Below are positions 16,386 through 23,808 of a stretch of DNA of 38,046 bases, piece after piece. Every line of letters starts with the position of its first letter. Within the stretch, counting starts at the first letter, position 1. Made by a program: the position numbers and the translations under genes. The notes under the pieces were generated by a model. That model saw nothing but the letters and a program-made list of their open reading frames with translations. It did not search any database and was not told the DNA's origin. Source of the stretch: a virus; the IMG/VR virus record IMGVR_UViG_3300032829_000294, positions 1-38,046 of that record; one strand, 5' to 3'.

Positions 16386-17030
16386 ATGGTCGCCGAAGCC
16401 GACCTGCTGCCGCTCTCAGGACTACAGCACCTGTTGTACTGCGAGCGGCAGTGGGCACTGATCCATATCGAGCAGCAGTGGGAAGAAAACCGCTTCACGG
16501 CGCAAGGCCGGGCGCTCCATCGCACCGTGGACGAAGGCTCCGATGAGTCTCACTCGGGAGTGCGGATTGTCCGCTCGCTTCCCATCCGTTCTCTCCGCCT
16601 CGGCATCTCCGGCAAGGCCGACGTGATCGAGTTTCCTCTGACCGGCACCGCACCACCGTTGCCGGTTGAGTACAAGCGGGGGCGTCCCAAGCCTGGGGCA
16701 TGGGATGAGGTACAACTCTGTGCCCAGGCATTGTGCCTCGAAGAGATGCTGGGAACCTCAATCGCCGAGGGAGCGTTGTTCTATGGCACGCCACGCCGCC
16801 GTACCGCTGTGCCCTTCACGCCAGCGTTGCGCGTGACCACCGAACGCGCTGCTGCGCGCATGCATGAGCTCTACTCGCGGGGTACGACACCGCTGGTGGC
16901 ATACGATTCTGCGCGTTGTGATCGTTGCTCACTGCTGCAGATCTGCCAGCCGAAGCCGCTAAATTCGCATCAACACGCGCGGTCATGGCTGGATCGTGCG
17001 CTGCGCACCGCCGCGCAGGAGGGATTGTGA
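16386..17030 (+). CDS. cas4: Cas4 exonuclease, adaptation
   Basis: A 214-residue protein. ATG 16386 is chosen for its family-like opening (LLPLSGLQHLLYCERQWAL) and a nearby GGGA; an earlier start at 16338 would overlap cas7. One cysteine in LLYCERQ and three in CDRCSLLQIC near the C terminus form the 4Fe-4S cluster. The RecB-like nuclease residues are visible in GKADVIEF and PVEYKRGRPK (D and E-x-K). Cas4 trims prespacers and fixes PAM-correct orientation together with Cas1-Cas2. It is normal for complete type I-C loci. Confidence 0.92.
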   Translation: MVAEADLLPLSGLQHLLYCERQWALIHIEQQWEENRFTAQGRALHRTVDEGSDESHSGVRIVRSLPIRSLRLGISGKADVIEFPLTGTAPPLPVEYKRGRPKPGAWDEVQLCAQALCLEEMLGTSIAEGALFYGTPRRRTAVPFTPALRVTTERAAARMHELYSRGTTPLVAYDSARCDRCSLLQICQPKPLNSHQHARSWLDRALRTAAQEGL

Positions 17031-17034
17031 TGCA

Positions 17035-18075
17035 ATGAAAAAGCTGCTCAATACGTTGTTCGTCACCAGCGACGACGCCTACCTCTCGCGCGAGGGCGAG
17101 ACCATCGTGGTCTCCCGCAACCACGAAGTCGCTCTTCGTGTGCCCATCCATACGCTGGAGGGTATTGTCTTACTGTCGCACAGCTCGCTCAGCACACCGG
17201 TAATGGGCTTTTGCGCCGAGCACCGCGTGCAGATCAGTTGCCTGTCGGATAGCGGGGAATTCTACGCTCGGGTGCAGGGGCCGGTTGCCGGCAACGTTCT
17301 GCTGCGTCGCGCTCAGTATCGCGCTGCCGATGACCCTCAGGTGTGCGCCCTAGCCGCTTACGCGTTTGTAGGCGGCAAGCTGGCGAACAGCCGGACAGTG
17401 CTATTGCGCGCCCTCCGGGATAGTCCCGAAATCCGCCCGGTCGTCGAACCTGCCTGTAATGCCTTGGCTCGCTCCATCGAATCGTTGCAGGCTCGCAACT
17501 CAGTGGACGGTGTCGGCGTGGATGGTATTCGCGGCATAGAAGGTGATGGCGCTCAACAATACTTCGGCGTCTTTGACGAGCTGATCAAGGGAGAGAAGCC
17601 GGGGTTTTCGTTCACCGGGCGCACCCGGCGTCCTCCTCTGGACCGTATCAACGCCATGCTTTCTTTCGTGTACACGCTACTGATGCACGACATCGTGGGG
17701 GCTTTGGAATCGGTTGGCCTCGACCCGTATGTCGGTTTCCTGCACACCGATCGACCAGGCCGGCCAAGCTTGGCGCTGGACATGATGGAAGAACTGCGTC
17801 CCGTTCTGGCAGACCGGTTGGTTCTCACGCTGATCAATCGCAAACAGGTTGGCGTCACTGAGTTTGGCGTTCAGCCGAATGGCGCAGTACTGATGAACCA
17901 GAGTGCCCGCCGCACTGTTCTCCAGCAATGGCAAGCGCGCAAACAAGAAGAGGCGGCGCATCCTTTCCTCGGAGAAACAGTGGCGCTGGGATTGTTTCCT
18001 TACGTGCAAGCTCTGCTTCTGTCGCGATGGCTGCACGGCGACTTGGATGCTTATCCTGCGCTGATTTGGAGGTGA
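17035..18075 (+). CDS. cas1: Cas1 integrase, type I-C
   Basis: A 346-residue protein. ATG 17035 starts MKKLLNTLFV, as in family members; the frame 13 codons longer reads into cas4. The active site is complete: E169 in RGIEGDGAQQYF, H237 in FLHTDRPGRPS and D249 in LALDMMEELRP. It integrates new spacers at the leader end with Cas2. Intact Cas1, Cas2 and Cas4 mean the element should be able to learn new targets rather than just use a fixed array. Confidence 0.96.
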   Translation: MKKLLNTLFVTSDDAYLSREGETIVVSRNHEVALRVPIHTLEGIVLLSHSSLSTPVMGFCAEHRVQISCLSDSGEFYARVQGPVAGNVLLRRAQYRAADDPQVCALAAYAFVGGKLANSRTVLLRALRDSPEIRPVVEPACNALARSIESLQARNSVDGVGVDGIRGIEGDGAQQYFGVFDELIKGEKPGFSFTGRTRRPPLDRINAMLSFVYTLLMHDIVGALESVGLDPYVGFLHTDRPGRPSLALDMMEELRPVLADRLVLTLINRKQVGVTEFGVQPNGAVLMNQSARRTVLQQWQARKQEEAAHPFLGETVALGLFPYVQALLLSRWLHGDLDAYPALIWR

Positions 18076-18087
18076 GGAGGAGCCTCG

Positions 18088-18378
18088 ATGCTCGTTCTCG
18101 TTACCTACGATGTAGCTACAGAAGATGCAGCCGGGCGCCGGCGTTTGCGCCACGTAGCCAAAATATGCAGTAATCACGGGCAGCGGGTACAGAAATCGGT
18201 CTTTGAGTGCTCGCTCGATGCGGCACAGTTTGTTGCTTTTCGAGATAAAATCGTGCGAGAAATCGACGAAGAACACGACAGTCTGCGGTTCTACTTTCTA
18301 GGCAACAACTGGAAGCGCCGGGTTGAACATGTGGGCGCCCATCCCTCCTATGATCCCGAGGGGTTCCTGGAGATATAG
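18088..18378 (+). CDS. cas2: Cas2, adaptation
   Basis: A 96-residue protein with GAGGAG upstream, 12 bases after cas1. It has the ferredoxin-like Cas2 pattern: MLVLVTYDVATED, RRRLRHVAKICSNHGQRVQKSVFEC, and SLRFYFLGNNW near the end. It forms the dimer that bridges two Cas1 dimers in the spacer-integration complex. It is the last cas gene; the leader starts right after its stop. Confidence 0.95.
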   Translation: MLVLVTYDVATEDAAGRRRLRHVAKICSNHGQRVQKSVFECSLDAAQFVAFRDKIVREIDEEHDSLRFYFLGNNWKRRVEHVGAHPSYDPEGFLEI

Positions 18379-18558
18379 CGCGGACCTTAAGCGACCGCTA
18401 TTTTTCCGGGACTTCCCGCTGAGCTGTAACCGCATTTCACGACAAGGTCTTGCAGGTAAATGGACCGGCTGGATCGCATCTGTCGGCCAGCGAAACGCTT
18501 GGGTTCGCGCAAAAGCCGCGGTATGCTGCTGGAAACCGGGCAAGTTATAATGCCCGCC
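18379..18558 (+). promoter_or_regulatory. CRISPR leader with array promoter
   Basis: 180 non-coding bases between cas2 and the first repeat. A perfect TATAAT sits at 18546-18551, so transcription would begin close to the first base of repeat 1 (18559). No good -35 is seen at 17 bases. This side is the leader because the degenerate repeat lies at the other end and cas2 adjoins it. Confidence 0.7.
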
Positions 18559-19521
18559 GTCGCGCCCCGCGTGGGGCGCGTGGATTGAAACTCCTCCACT
18601 ACGCATGGAGGAATTTCCTCCACCGTCGCGCCCCGCGTGGGGCGCGTGGATTGAAACTGTGAACACTCAGACCCAGGAAGGGAGAACCGAGTCGCGCCCC
18701 GCGTGGGGCGCGTGGATTGAAACTTTACGGTGCCGCACAACCTGACGACTGGCAGCGTCGCGCCCCGCGTGGGGCGCGTGGATTGAAACAGATTGTTCTC
18801 GACCGGCTGACCACCATGCAGCAGTCGCGCCCCGCGTGGGGCGCGTGGATTGAAACCACAGCACCCACAGCCAGCGGCCCCGTCTGCCCGGTCGCGCCCC
18901 GCGTGGGGCGCGTGGATTGAAACTACAACGCAAACATCAAAGGCAAATTCGAGCACGTCGCGCCCCGCGTGGGGCGCGTGGATTGAAACTGGCTGTGGAT
19001 CATAAAGAGGTGGGGGCGATGAAGTCGCGCCCCGCGTGGGGCGCGTGGATTGAAACACGTTCTGCACGACTCCCGGCGCCTACGAGGCTGTCGCGCCCCG
19101 CGTGGGGCGCGTGGATTGAAACACCATCAACGTAGGAGGAACATTGGACCTGCAGGTCGCGCCCCGCGTGGGGCGCGTGGATTGAAACAACGGGTGAGAG
19201 TGGGGTGAGCAATGGCAGGCAAGTCGCGCCCCGCGTGGGGCGCGTGGATTGAAACGTCGGATGGATGAGGGCTACACCATGGCGGCTGCTGTCGCGCCCC
19301 GCGTGGGGCGCGTGGATTGAAACAGTGATGGGTCTCCGGTTGAGCTGAGTTTGGAGGTCGCGCCCCGCGTGGGGCGCGTGGATTGAAACATGGATAACGT
19401 GTTCCTGCGACAGACACAGAACGTCGCGCCCCGCGTGGGGCGCGTGGATTGAAACTAAATGCTGTCAATACAACTAAGGTAGGACGAAGGTCCGCCCCGC
19501 GTGGGGCGCGTGGATTGAAAG
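18559..19521 (+). CRISPR. Type I-C CRISPR array, 15 repeats and 14 spacers
   Basis: The 33-base repeats begin GTCGCGCCCC and end GTGGATTGAAAC, the classic type I-C form with a GC-rich hairpin (CGCCCCGCG / GGGGCG) and ATTGAAAC tail. Repeat starts: 18559, 18625, 18691, 18757, 18824, 18891, 18957, 19024, 19090, 19156, 19223, 19291, 19357, 19423 and 19490. The first 14 are identical by eye. The last (19490-19521) lacks one base near its start and ends in G instead of C, marking the leader-distal end. Spacers are 33-35 bases and all different. None was seen elsewhere in the window. Long antisense frames across the array encode RPTRGAT-like repeats and are artefacts. Confidence 0.98.
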
Positions 19522-19571
19522 CTGGCGCGGACCGCCCTCAAAAAAGATCGCCAAAACCCCCAACAAGACAG

Positions 19572-19599
19572 TTGACAGATTCAAAAGCTAGGGTACGCT
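19572..19599 (+). promoter_or_regulatory. Rightward sigma70-like promoter after the array
   Basis: TTGACA (19572-19577), a 16-base spacer, then TACGCT (19594-19599). It would serve the structured leader and membrane/lysis genes to the right. The 10-mer GCTAGGGTAC just at the -10 also occurs at 5878-5887, about 20 bases before the first replication-module gene. Confidence 0.5.
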
Positions 19600-19617
19600 A
19601 AGGACTATAAACCCTGC

Positions 19618-19715
19618 CTGGGGTTGTTACCCTAGAGGGCGAGCGGAACTCCTTCTCTGACTCGCCCTCGCAACCCAGCCTCCAGAGGCTGGCGACGTAC
19701 CGCTAAAGCGAGTAC
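19618..19715. ncRNA. Run of four hairpins, structured leader or REP-like cluster
   Basis: Four inverted repeats in under 100 bases: CTGGGGT-TGTT-ACCCTAG (19618-19635), GAGGGCGAG...CTCGCCCTC (19635-19669), CCAGCCTC-CA-GAGGCTGG (19675-19692), and GTACCGCT-AA-AGCG-A-GTAC (19697-19715). The last has the CTAAAG core of palindromes found elsewhere in this window. It lies downstream of a promoter and upstream of the 19782 gene. It could be a structured 5' untranslated region, terminator of the array transcript, or a REP cluster. Confidence 0.45.
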
Positions 19716-19781
19716 GCCTCACTGCGTAAGTGTGAGACATGTCGCAGGAATCCCATTCCCCAAAACAGGAAGCATCCGCCT

Positions 19782-20168
19782 ATGCCTGTGCGAACGGGTA
19801 AGCCCGTACCGCTGCACAACTTCGAAGGAAAATATCGCCGCAATATCTCCCGGTCTGAGGCGTTGGACTTGTTCACCCGCCAGAAAGCCGATTGGCTCTG
19901 CCGGAAGTGCGGCAGAACAAGCGACCGCGGGCGCTGCCTTGGCGCGTCGGACCACCAATTCGTGCTCGGCATGAAAGAGCCGGAACGTCGCGATGGGAAC
20001 TCGCCATGCGCGATCTCGGCGAGAGAGATGGACGCCGTGGTGGGTATCACGCCTGGTGATCTCGGTATGCCTCCGAACCAGCGGATGGTCAAGGAGGCGC
20101 GGGACAAGCTGGCTCTGTGGCCGTTCGTGGGCGATACCCGAGCGGTGCGCGTGGGCGTGAGGGCGTGA
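19782..20168 (+). CDS. Phage protein of unknown function with a CxxC pair
   Basis: A 128-residue protein. A modest AGGAAG lies upstream of the ATG. It contains CRKCGRTSDRGRC, which may bind zinc, and a helical C-terminal part (SAREMDAVVGITPGDLGM, ARDKLALWPF). Its stop overlaps the start of the following membrane protein gene. I do not recognise a family. It is the first gene after the CRISPR array, transcribed with the lysis-like genes. Confidence 0.5.
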   Translation: MPVRTGKPVPLHNFEGKYRRNISRSEALDLFTRQKADWLCRKCGRTSDRGRCLGASDHQFVLGMKEPERRDGNSPCAISAREMDAVVGITPGDLGMPPNQRMVKEARDKLALWPFVGDTRAVRVGVRA

Positions 20169-20560
20169 CCACCCAAGGACTCGACCGGCACAATTCTGGA
20201 AGCTGCAACTGCATCCCATGTCCCTTCTTTAGCGAGGAATTTCAGCGGTGGCGTGAGGACATGAGGGTGGGATTGGCCGAGATCAAGAAGGCCACGAACG
20301 ACCTGACCCATGAATTGAAAGGGAATAGCCAGCCGGGGATACTCGCCCAACACGAGTCCCGCCTCAAGGAATTGGAGACGAACAAGAGCATTACGCACGG
20401 GAAGATGGCCGTCATTGCGTTCCTTGCGGCTCTCCTGGCGTCGATAGCGGTGAATGTCCTGACCGGCCTCGCGGTGGACCGAATCCATGCTCGACAACAG
20501 GTGACCGTAAGCGCTCCAGCTCAGGCCGCGCAGCCGGCGCCGGCAAGGACTACGCCGTAA
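20165..20560 (+). CDS. Coiled-coil protein with a C-terminal membrane helix, XhlA-like
   Basis: The GTG start at 20165 overlaps the preceding stop; the longer frame to 20117 lacks support. The 131-residue product has a CNCIPC stretch, then a coiled coil (EIKKATNDLTHELKG...LKELETN), and one membrane helix (MAVIAFLAALLASIAVNVLTGLAV) followed by an Ala/Pro-rich tail. This order resembles phage haemolysin XhlA-type lysis accessory proteins. Position near other small membrane proteins fits a lysis module, but no endolysin is seen in the window. Confidence 0.5.
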   Translation: MTTQGLDRHNSGSCNCIPCPFFSEEFQRWREDMRVGLAEIKKATNDLTHELKGNSQPGILAQHESRLKELETNKSITHGKMAVIAFLAALLASIAVNVLTGLAVDRIHARQQVTVSAPAQAAQPAPARTTP

Positions 20561-20606
20561 TACAGGAAGTGACGGCGCCAGCGCAGAAGTTCGGAAAGGT
20601 TGAGGC

Positions 20607-21236
20607 ATGACCACACGTGAAAGGGTCGAGATCGGGGCTGGCCTGGTGGTCGCGGCCGTTCTTTGTCTGGCGCTGTACCAGTGGCATGAAGCGCAGATGG
20701 ACATTGCGGCGGCACAAGCCAAGGCCGAGGCCCTGCAGCAGACGATCTCAGAGGCACAGAAGTCGATCAACACCGCGCAGGATGCCATCGCCAAACGTGA
20801 TGCGGCGCTCGTGCAGCAACAGCAGGCCTTTGCCCAACAGTTGGCGTCAATCAGGACGCCAGCGCAGGCGCAGCCGATCATCCTGGACTATGCCGCGAAG
20901 AACTTGCCCACGAGCTCGGTGACGGCGCAGGTTGATGCCAAGACCGGCGCTACGCAATACGCCGTTACACCGGAGGGCGTGGTCGCGCTTGGGAAGCAGA
21001 TTGCCTCGTGCCAGGAGAATTCCAATGAACTCGCGGCCTGCACCAAGGACAAGGCCGACTTCCAGCACATCACGACCGACCTCACCGCGCAGCGCGACAG
21101 CTACAAACAAGAGGCTGATACGTGGAAGAAAGCGGCCAAAGGCGGCTCGGCCTGGCGGCGCTTGGTGAAAGCCGCCAAGTATGTGGGCATCGGTGCGGTG
21201 ATTGGCGGCGGCGTCGTCGCGGCCACGAAACACTAA
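20607..21236 (+). CDS. Membrane-anchored coiled-coil protein, spanin-like
   Basis: A 209-residue protein. It starts TTRERVEIGAGLVVAAVLCLALYQW, a single N-terminal membrane anchor, followed by a long Gln/Ala/Lys-rich coiled coil, a more globular middle, a second coiled coil and a hydrophobic glycine-rich end (YVGIGAVIGGGVVAA). The architecture is like an inner-membrane spanin (Rz), although it is longer and has a second hydrophobic segment. Ribosome site GGTTGAGG is weak. A role in envelope disruption or as a membrane-associated structural protein is inferred from architecture and position. Confidence 0.45.
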   Translation: MTTRERVEIGAGLVVAAVLCLALYQWHEAQMDIAAAQAKAEALQQTISEAQKSINTAQDAIAKRDAALVQQQQAFAQQLASIRTPAQAQPIILDYAAKNLPTSSVTAQVDAKTGATQYAVTPEGVVALGKQIASCQENSNELAACTKDKADFQHITTDLTAQRDSYKQEADTWKKAAKGGSAWRRLVKAAKYVGIGAVIGGGVVAATKH

Positions 21237-21270
21237 CAGACGGCTGAAACAGTGGAGAAAGCAGATTCCC

Positions 21271-21288
21271 CGCGGACTAAAGTCCGCG
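21271..21288. repeat. REP-like palindrome
   Basis: CGCGGACT-AA-AGTCCGCG is a perfect 8-bp stem around AA, with the CTAAAG core shared by the palindromes at 19701-19710, 26801-26816 and 26836-26855. It may also serve as a terminator after the spanin-like gene, although no T run follows. Confidence 0.6.
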
Positions 21289-21367
21289 AGGAATGACAAA
21301 AAATTAAAGACTTCTGCGGCACGACTGAAGCACGCCTTTTTCCGCAGCCAGCCAAGGAGCGAACTTC

Positions 21368-21781
21368 ATGCGTTGCTTAGACCACCTCTTAGGAGACCTC
21401 GAACACCTGTTGGAGCACGACCCCATGCAGCGGATTCGAGAAATTGAACGTCGAGTCGAAGAACTCGAAAGGAGCAGCAGTATGGCGCAGGATGCACTTT
21501 CCAATGAAGTCGCGGCGGTGGCCCAGGCCGAGCAGAACCTCGAAGCCAAAGTCGCCGCTGTCGGCGAGTCCGTCACCAATGAGATTCAGCGCGTGGAAGC
21601 GGTGATCTCGAACCTCAAGAACCAGACCAACCCCGACCAGGGCCAGATTGACGCAGCCGTTGTCCAACTGGAGTCGGTGAAAGCGGGATTGCAGAAGCAG
21701 GTCGATGCGTTGGCCAACTCGCAGTCGGCGCTCGACGCGGAGCAGGCCCCCGCTCCCTCTCCGGCGCCGCAGGCCAGTTAG
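21368..21781 (+). CDS. Coiled-coil phage protein
   Basis: A 137-residue protein with AAGGAG at eight bases from the ATG. It is almost wholly a helical coiled coil: IREIERRVEELERSSS, then LSNEVAAVAQAEQNLEAKVAAVGESVTNEIQRVEAVIS, ending in an Ala/Pro tail. The heptad spacing is visible. The second half resembles small phage proteins often placed near lysis or tail genes. The function is unknown. Confidence 0.5.
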   Translation: MRCLDHLLGDLEHLLEHDPMQRIREIERRVEELERSSSMAQDALSNEVAAVAQAEQNLEAKVAAVGESVTNEIQRVEAVISNLKNQTNPDQGQIDAAVVQLESVKAGLQKQVDALANSQSALDAEQAPAPSPAPQAS

Positions 21782-21789
21782 GGCAGCCA

Positions 21790-22089
21790 ATGACCTGGCC
21801 GGGCAAGTTCGTCAAATTTGTCGCCAGCGTACTCTCGGAACCGACCGGGCAACCATCGTTTGCCCGGTCGGCTTCGGGCGCCATTGTTGCCACGTGCTGC
21901 TTCTGCGTGATCTTCGTCACGGTCAAGACGAGAACTATCCCTGATCTCGCGGGAGTCGCCGGGCTAATCGTGGCCGTGGGCGGCGTGTTCTACGGCACGA
22001 ACAAGGTGGCGTTCGCCTGGGGCAGCAACAGACTGGATAGCAATGGGCAGTCCGACTCTCAGCAACCGACAACGAATCTTCGTTCTTGA
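21790..22089 (+). CDS. Small two-helix membrane protein, holin candidate
   Basis: A 99-residue protein. Two hydrophobic segments are clear: ASGAIVATCCFCVIFVTV (about 28-45) and DLAGVAGLIVAVGGVFYGTNKVA (about 52-74). A polar C-terminal tail follows. Size, membrane segments and the position before terminase suit a holin, but there is no diagnostic motif. The end overlaps the start of the small terminase gene by 47 bases. The ribosome site is weak. Confidence 0.5.
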   Translation: MTWPGKFVKFVASVLSEPTGQPSFARSASGAIVATCCFCVIFVTVKTRTIPDLAGVAGLIVAVGGVFYGTNKVAFAWGSNRLDSNGQSDSQQPTTNLRS

Positions 22090-22567
22090 GTACCTGACTG
22101 ACGGAAACGGAACCCGAGCTGCGATTGCGGCCGGATATAGCCCAAAGACTGCCGCAAAAACTGCGTGCCGCCTCCTCAAGAATCCAACCGTTGCGGCGAT
22201 TATCGCGAAGAACGAACAGCGCGTTACTCAACGAATGGAGGAAGCAAGAGAGCGCGTGATCCAGAGGTACGAGATCACCGCGGAGAAGGTGCTGCAAGAC
22301 ATCGCGGAAACAGTAGAGCGGTGCAAACAGGCCGCTCCGGTAGTGGACAAGAAGGGTGAGCCCGTGATGGTGCCCACTCCCAGCGGAGAGGTGGCTCCCG
22401 CGTTCAAGTTTGACCCGGCGAACGTTCTCAAGGGCTGCGAGCTGCTGGGGAAGCACCTGAAGCTGTTTGTTGAGCGCGTCGAGGTAGGCAACCTCGAAGA
22501 CAGTGTTTCGCGCATGACGGACGAGGAATTTAACGAGGCCTACCGGAAGGAAGCGGAGACCGTGTGA
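22043..22567 (+). CDS. terS: Terminase small subunit
   Basis: A 174-residue protein. LSNRQRIFVLEYLTDGNGTRAAIAAGYSPKTAAKTACRLLKNPTV is the DNA-binding helix-turn-helix region of the Terminase_2 family of small terminases; the following helical region (IIAKNEQRVTQRMEEARERV) forms the oligomerisation part. It recognises the packaging site on phage DNA and passes it to the large subunit. Its stop overlaps the start of the next gene (GTGTGA), as expected for terS-terL. Confidence 0.85.
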   Translation: MGSPTLSNRQRIFVLEYLTDGNGTRAAIAAGYSPKTAAKTACRLLKNPTVAAIIAKNEQRVTQRMEEARERVIQRYEITAEKVLQDIAETVERCKQAAPVVDKKGEPVMVPTPSGEVAPAFKFDPANVLKGCELLGKHLKLFVERVEVGNLEDSVSRMTDEEFNEAYRKEAETV

Positions 22568-23223
22568 GCCGTGACCGCAAACAGGTTTTCTACCGCGAGA
22601 AGCTGTGGCGCAAGATGGGACAGCGGGTAGCGTCATTCGACGCCGGCTGCCTACTGTGGCTCACAAGGTACACGGCGACTGAGGACCTTCATTGGCTGGC
22701 GAAGGGAACGCCTCCGGTGGCTCCCTTTCCGGTGAAAGAATACTTCGCGGTGGTGCTGCGGGAAATCCTGGAGTCGCCGCGAATCTTCATCCCCAAGAGC
22801 CGCGAGATGATGACCTCGTGGCTGGTGTGCGGGTACATCGCGTGGATGTGCCAGTGGTATCCGTACATCGAGTGGATTCTGCAGACGGAGAAGGAAGAAA
22901 AGGCCATCGAGCTGGTCAATTACTGCCGCATTCTGTACCAGCGGCAGGAGCCGTGGATGAAGTCGCGGGTGAAGGTCGTGGGCGACAATGTGCGGTCGCT
23001 GACCCTCTCCAATGGGTCGTGCATCTTCGGGATTCCGAAGGGCGCGAACCAGGTGCGATTGTTCCACCCCTACGGTTACATGATGGACGAAGCATCGTTC
23101 CTGCCGGAAGCGCAGCAGTGCTATGACACGGTGCAGCCGGTAGCCAAGCAGATCATCGCAGTTTCGTCCGCCGGCCCTGGTTGGTTTGCAGACCAGTGCG
23201 GCGCGATGCCGACAGCGGTATAG
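22564..23223 (+). CDS. terL: Terminase large subunit, ATPase half (split gene)
   Basis: A 219-residue protein. It includes the ATPase domain only: PKSREMMTSWLVCGY in the Walker A place (a terminase-type variant), and YGYMMDEASFLPEA as Walker B plus catalytic Glu, followed by QIIAVSSAGPGWFADQC, a typical coupling motif. A whole TerL is about 500-600 residues. The nuclease half lies 2.5 kb downstream at 25759-26796; together they make 564 residues. Just after this stop is a terminator-like hairpin. It powers DNA translocation into the head. Confidence 0.85.
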   Translation: MSRDRKQVFYREKLWRKMGQRVASFDAGCLLWLTRYTATEDLHWLAKGTPPVAPFPVKEYFAVVLREILESPRIFIPKSREMMTSWLVCGYIAWMCQWYPYIEWILQTEKEEKAIELVNYCRILYQRQEPWMKSRVKVVGDNVRSLTLSNGSCIFGIPKGANQVRLFHPYGYMMDEASFLPEAQQCYDTVQPVAKQIIAVSSAGPGWFADQCGAMPTAV

Positions 23224-23253
23224 AGATACCACCGACGACGAGGAGCGAAGGCT

Positions 23254-23289
23254 GGGGCATGACCTTATTCAGGGTTGTGCCCCGTTTTT
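23254..23289 (+). terminator. Rho-independent terminator after the terL ATPase half
   Basis: GGGGCATGACCT...GGGTTGTGCCCC folds into a 12-bp stem (three G-U pairs) with loop TATTCA, 23254-23283, followed by GTTTTT. Alternatively it could be a structural element at the edge of the inserted block that divides terL. Confidence 0.6.
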
Positions 23290-23301
23290 GTCGAGGCCAG
23301 C

Positions 23302-23808
23302 ATGATCGACCGACGCGCGTTCACCCCGGACGGAACGAACCCAACTTATCCGGTAGTGATTTCGCCTTACTGCACGGTGCCGACCGAGGAGATGGCGCTA
23401 TGGCTGGCGTCGCTGCTCGGGCCGGCAGAGAAGGTGCTGGAGATTGGTACGGGCTCGGGCTATCAGACAGCGATTCTCGCCGAGCGGTGTAAAGAGGTTC
23501 TAAGCATCGAGGTGCAGCCGCCAACTGGGCTGTTGCAGGACAAGCTGCCAGCCAACGTCACGCTCGTGAAAGCGGACGGCTGCACCTACGATACCGGCGA
23601 GCAGTTCGACGAGGTGCTGGTGACCTTCGCGGCGCCGAGGATCATGGCCTCGTGGGTGGCGCAACTCAAGGACGGCGGGCGCCTGGTGGTGCCGATGCGG
23701 GTAGGAGGGACGTGCAGGATCTGTGTGTACGAGAAGCACGGGCCGGGCATGGAACTAAAGGAAGTCGTTGGGTACGCCAACTTCACACCGATGGTGGAGT
23801 CAATGTAA
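23302..23808 (+). CDS. SAM-dependent methyltransferase, PCMT-like
   Basis: A 168-residue protein. ATG 23302 is chosen; GTG 23275 lies inside the terminator hairpin. It has ISPYCTVPTEEMALWLASLL and VLEIGTGSGYQTAILAERCKEVLSIEV, the SAM-binding motif I of protein-L-isoaspartate O-methyltransferases, then GGRLVVPM. It is shorter than cellular PCMT (about 210). In phages such genes are cargo with an uncertain target. It is the first gene in the block dividing terL, and is coupled (TAATG) to the next gene. Confidence 0.75.
   Translation: MIDRRAFTPDGTNPTYPVVISPYCTVPTEEMALWLASLLGPAEKVLEIGTGSGYQTAILAERCKEVLSIEVQPPTGLLQDKLPANVTLVKADGCTYDTGEQFDEVLVTFAAPRIMASWVAQLKDGGRLVVPMRVGGTCRICVYEKHGPGMELKEVVGYANFTPMVESM

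Noticed and set aside
18387-19468. Antisense open frames encoding repeated FQSTRPTRGAT / FNPRAPRGAR / SIHAPHAGRD peptides
   Set aside because: These are translations of the CRISPR repeats themselves, a well-known annotation artefact.
18559-19521. Self-targeting spacers against this phage
   Set aside because: No spacer was found by eye in the rest of the window; a computed search of the whole genome would be decisive.
19522-19781. tRNA gene in the structured region after the array
   Set aside because: The hairpins do not form a cloverleaf and there is no T-loop (GTTCGA-type) or acceptor pairing.
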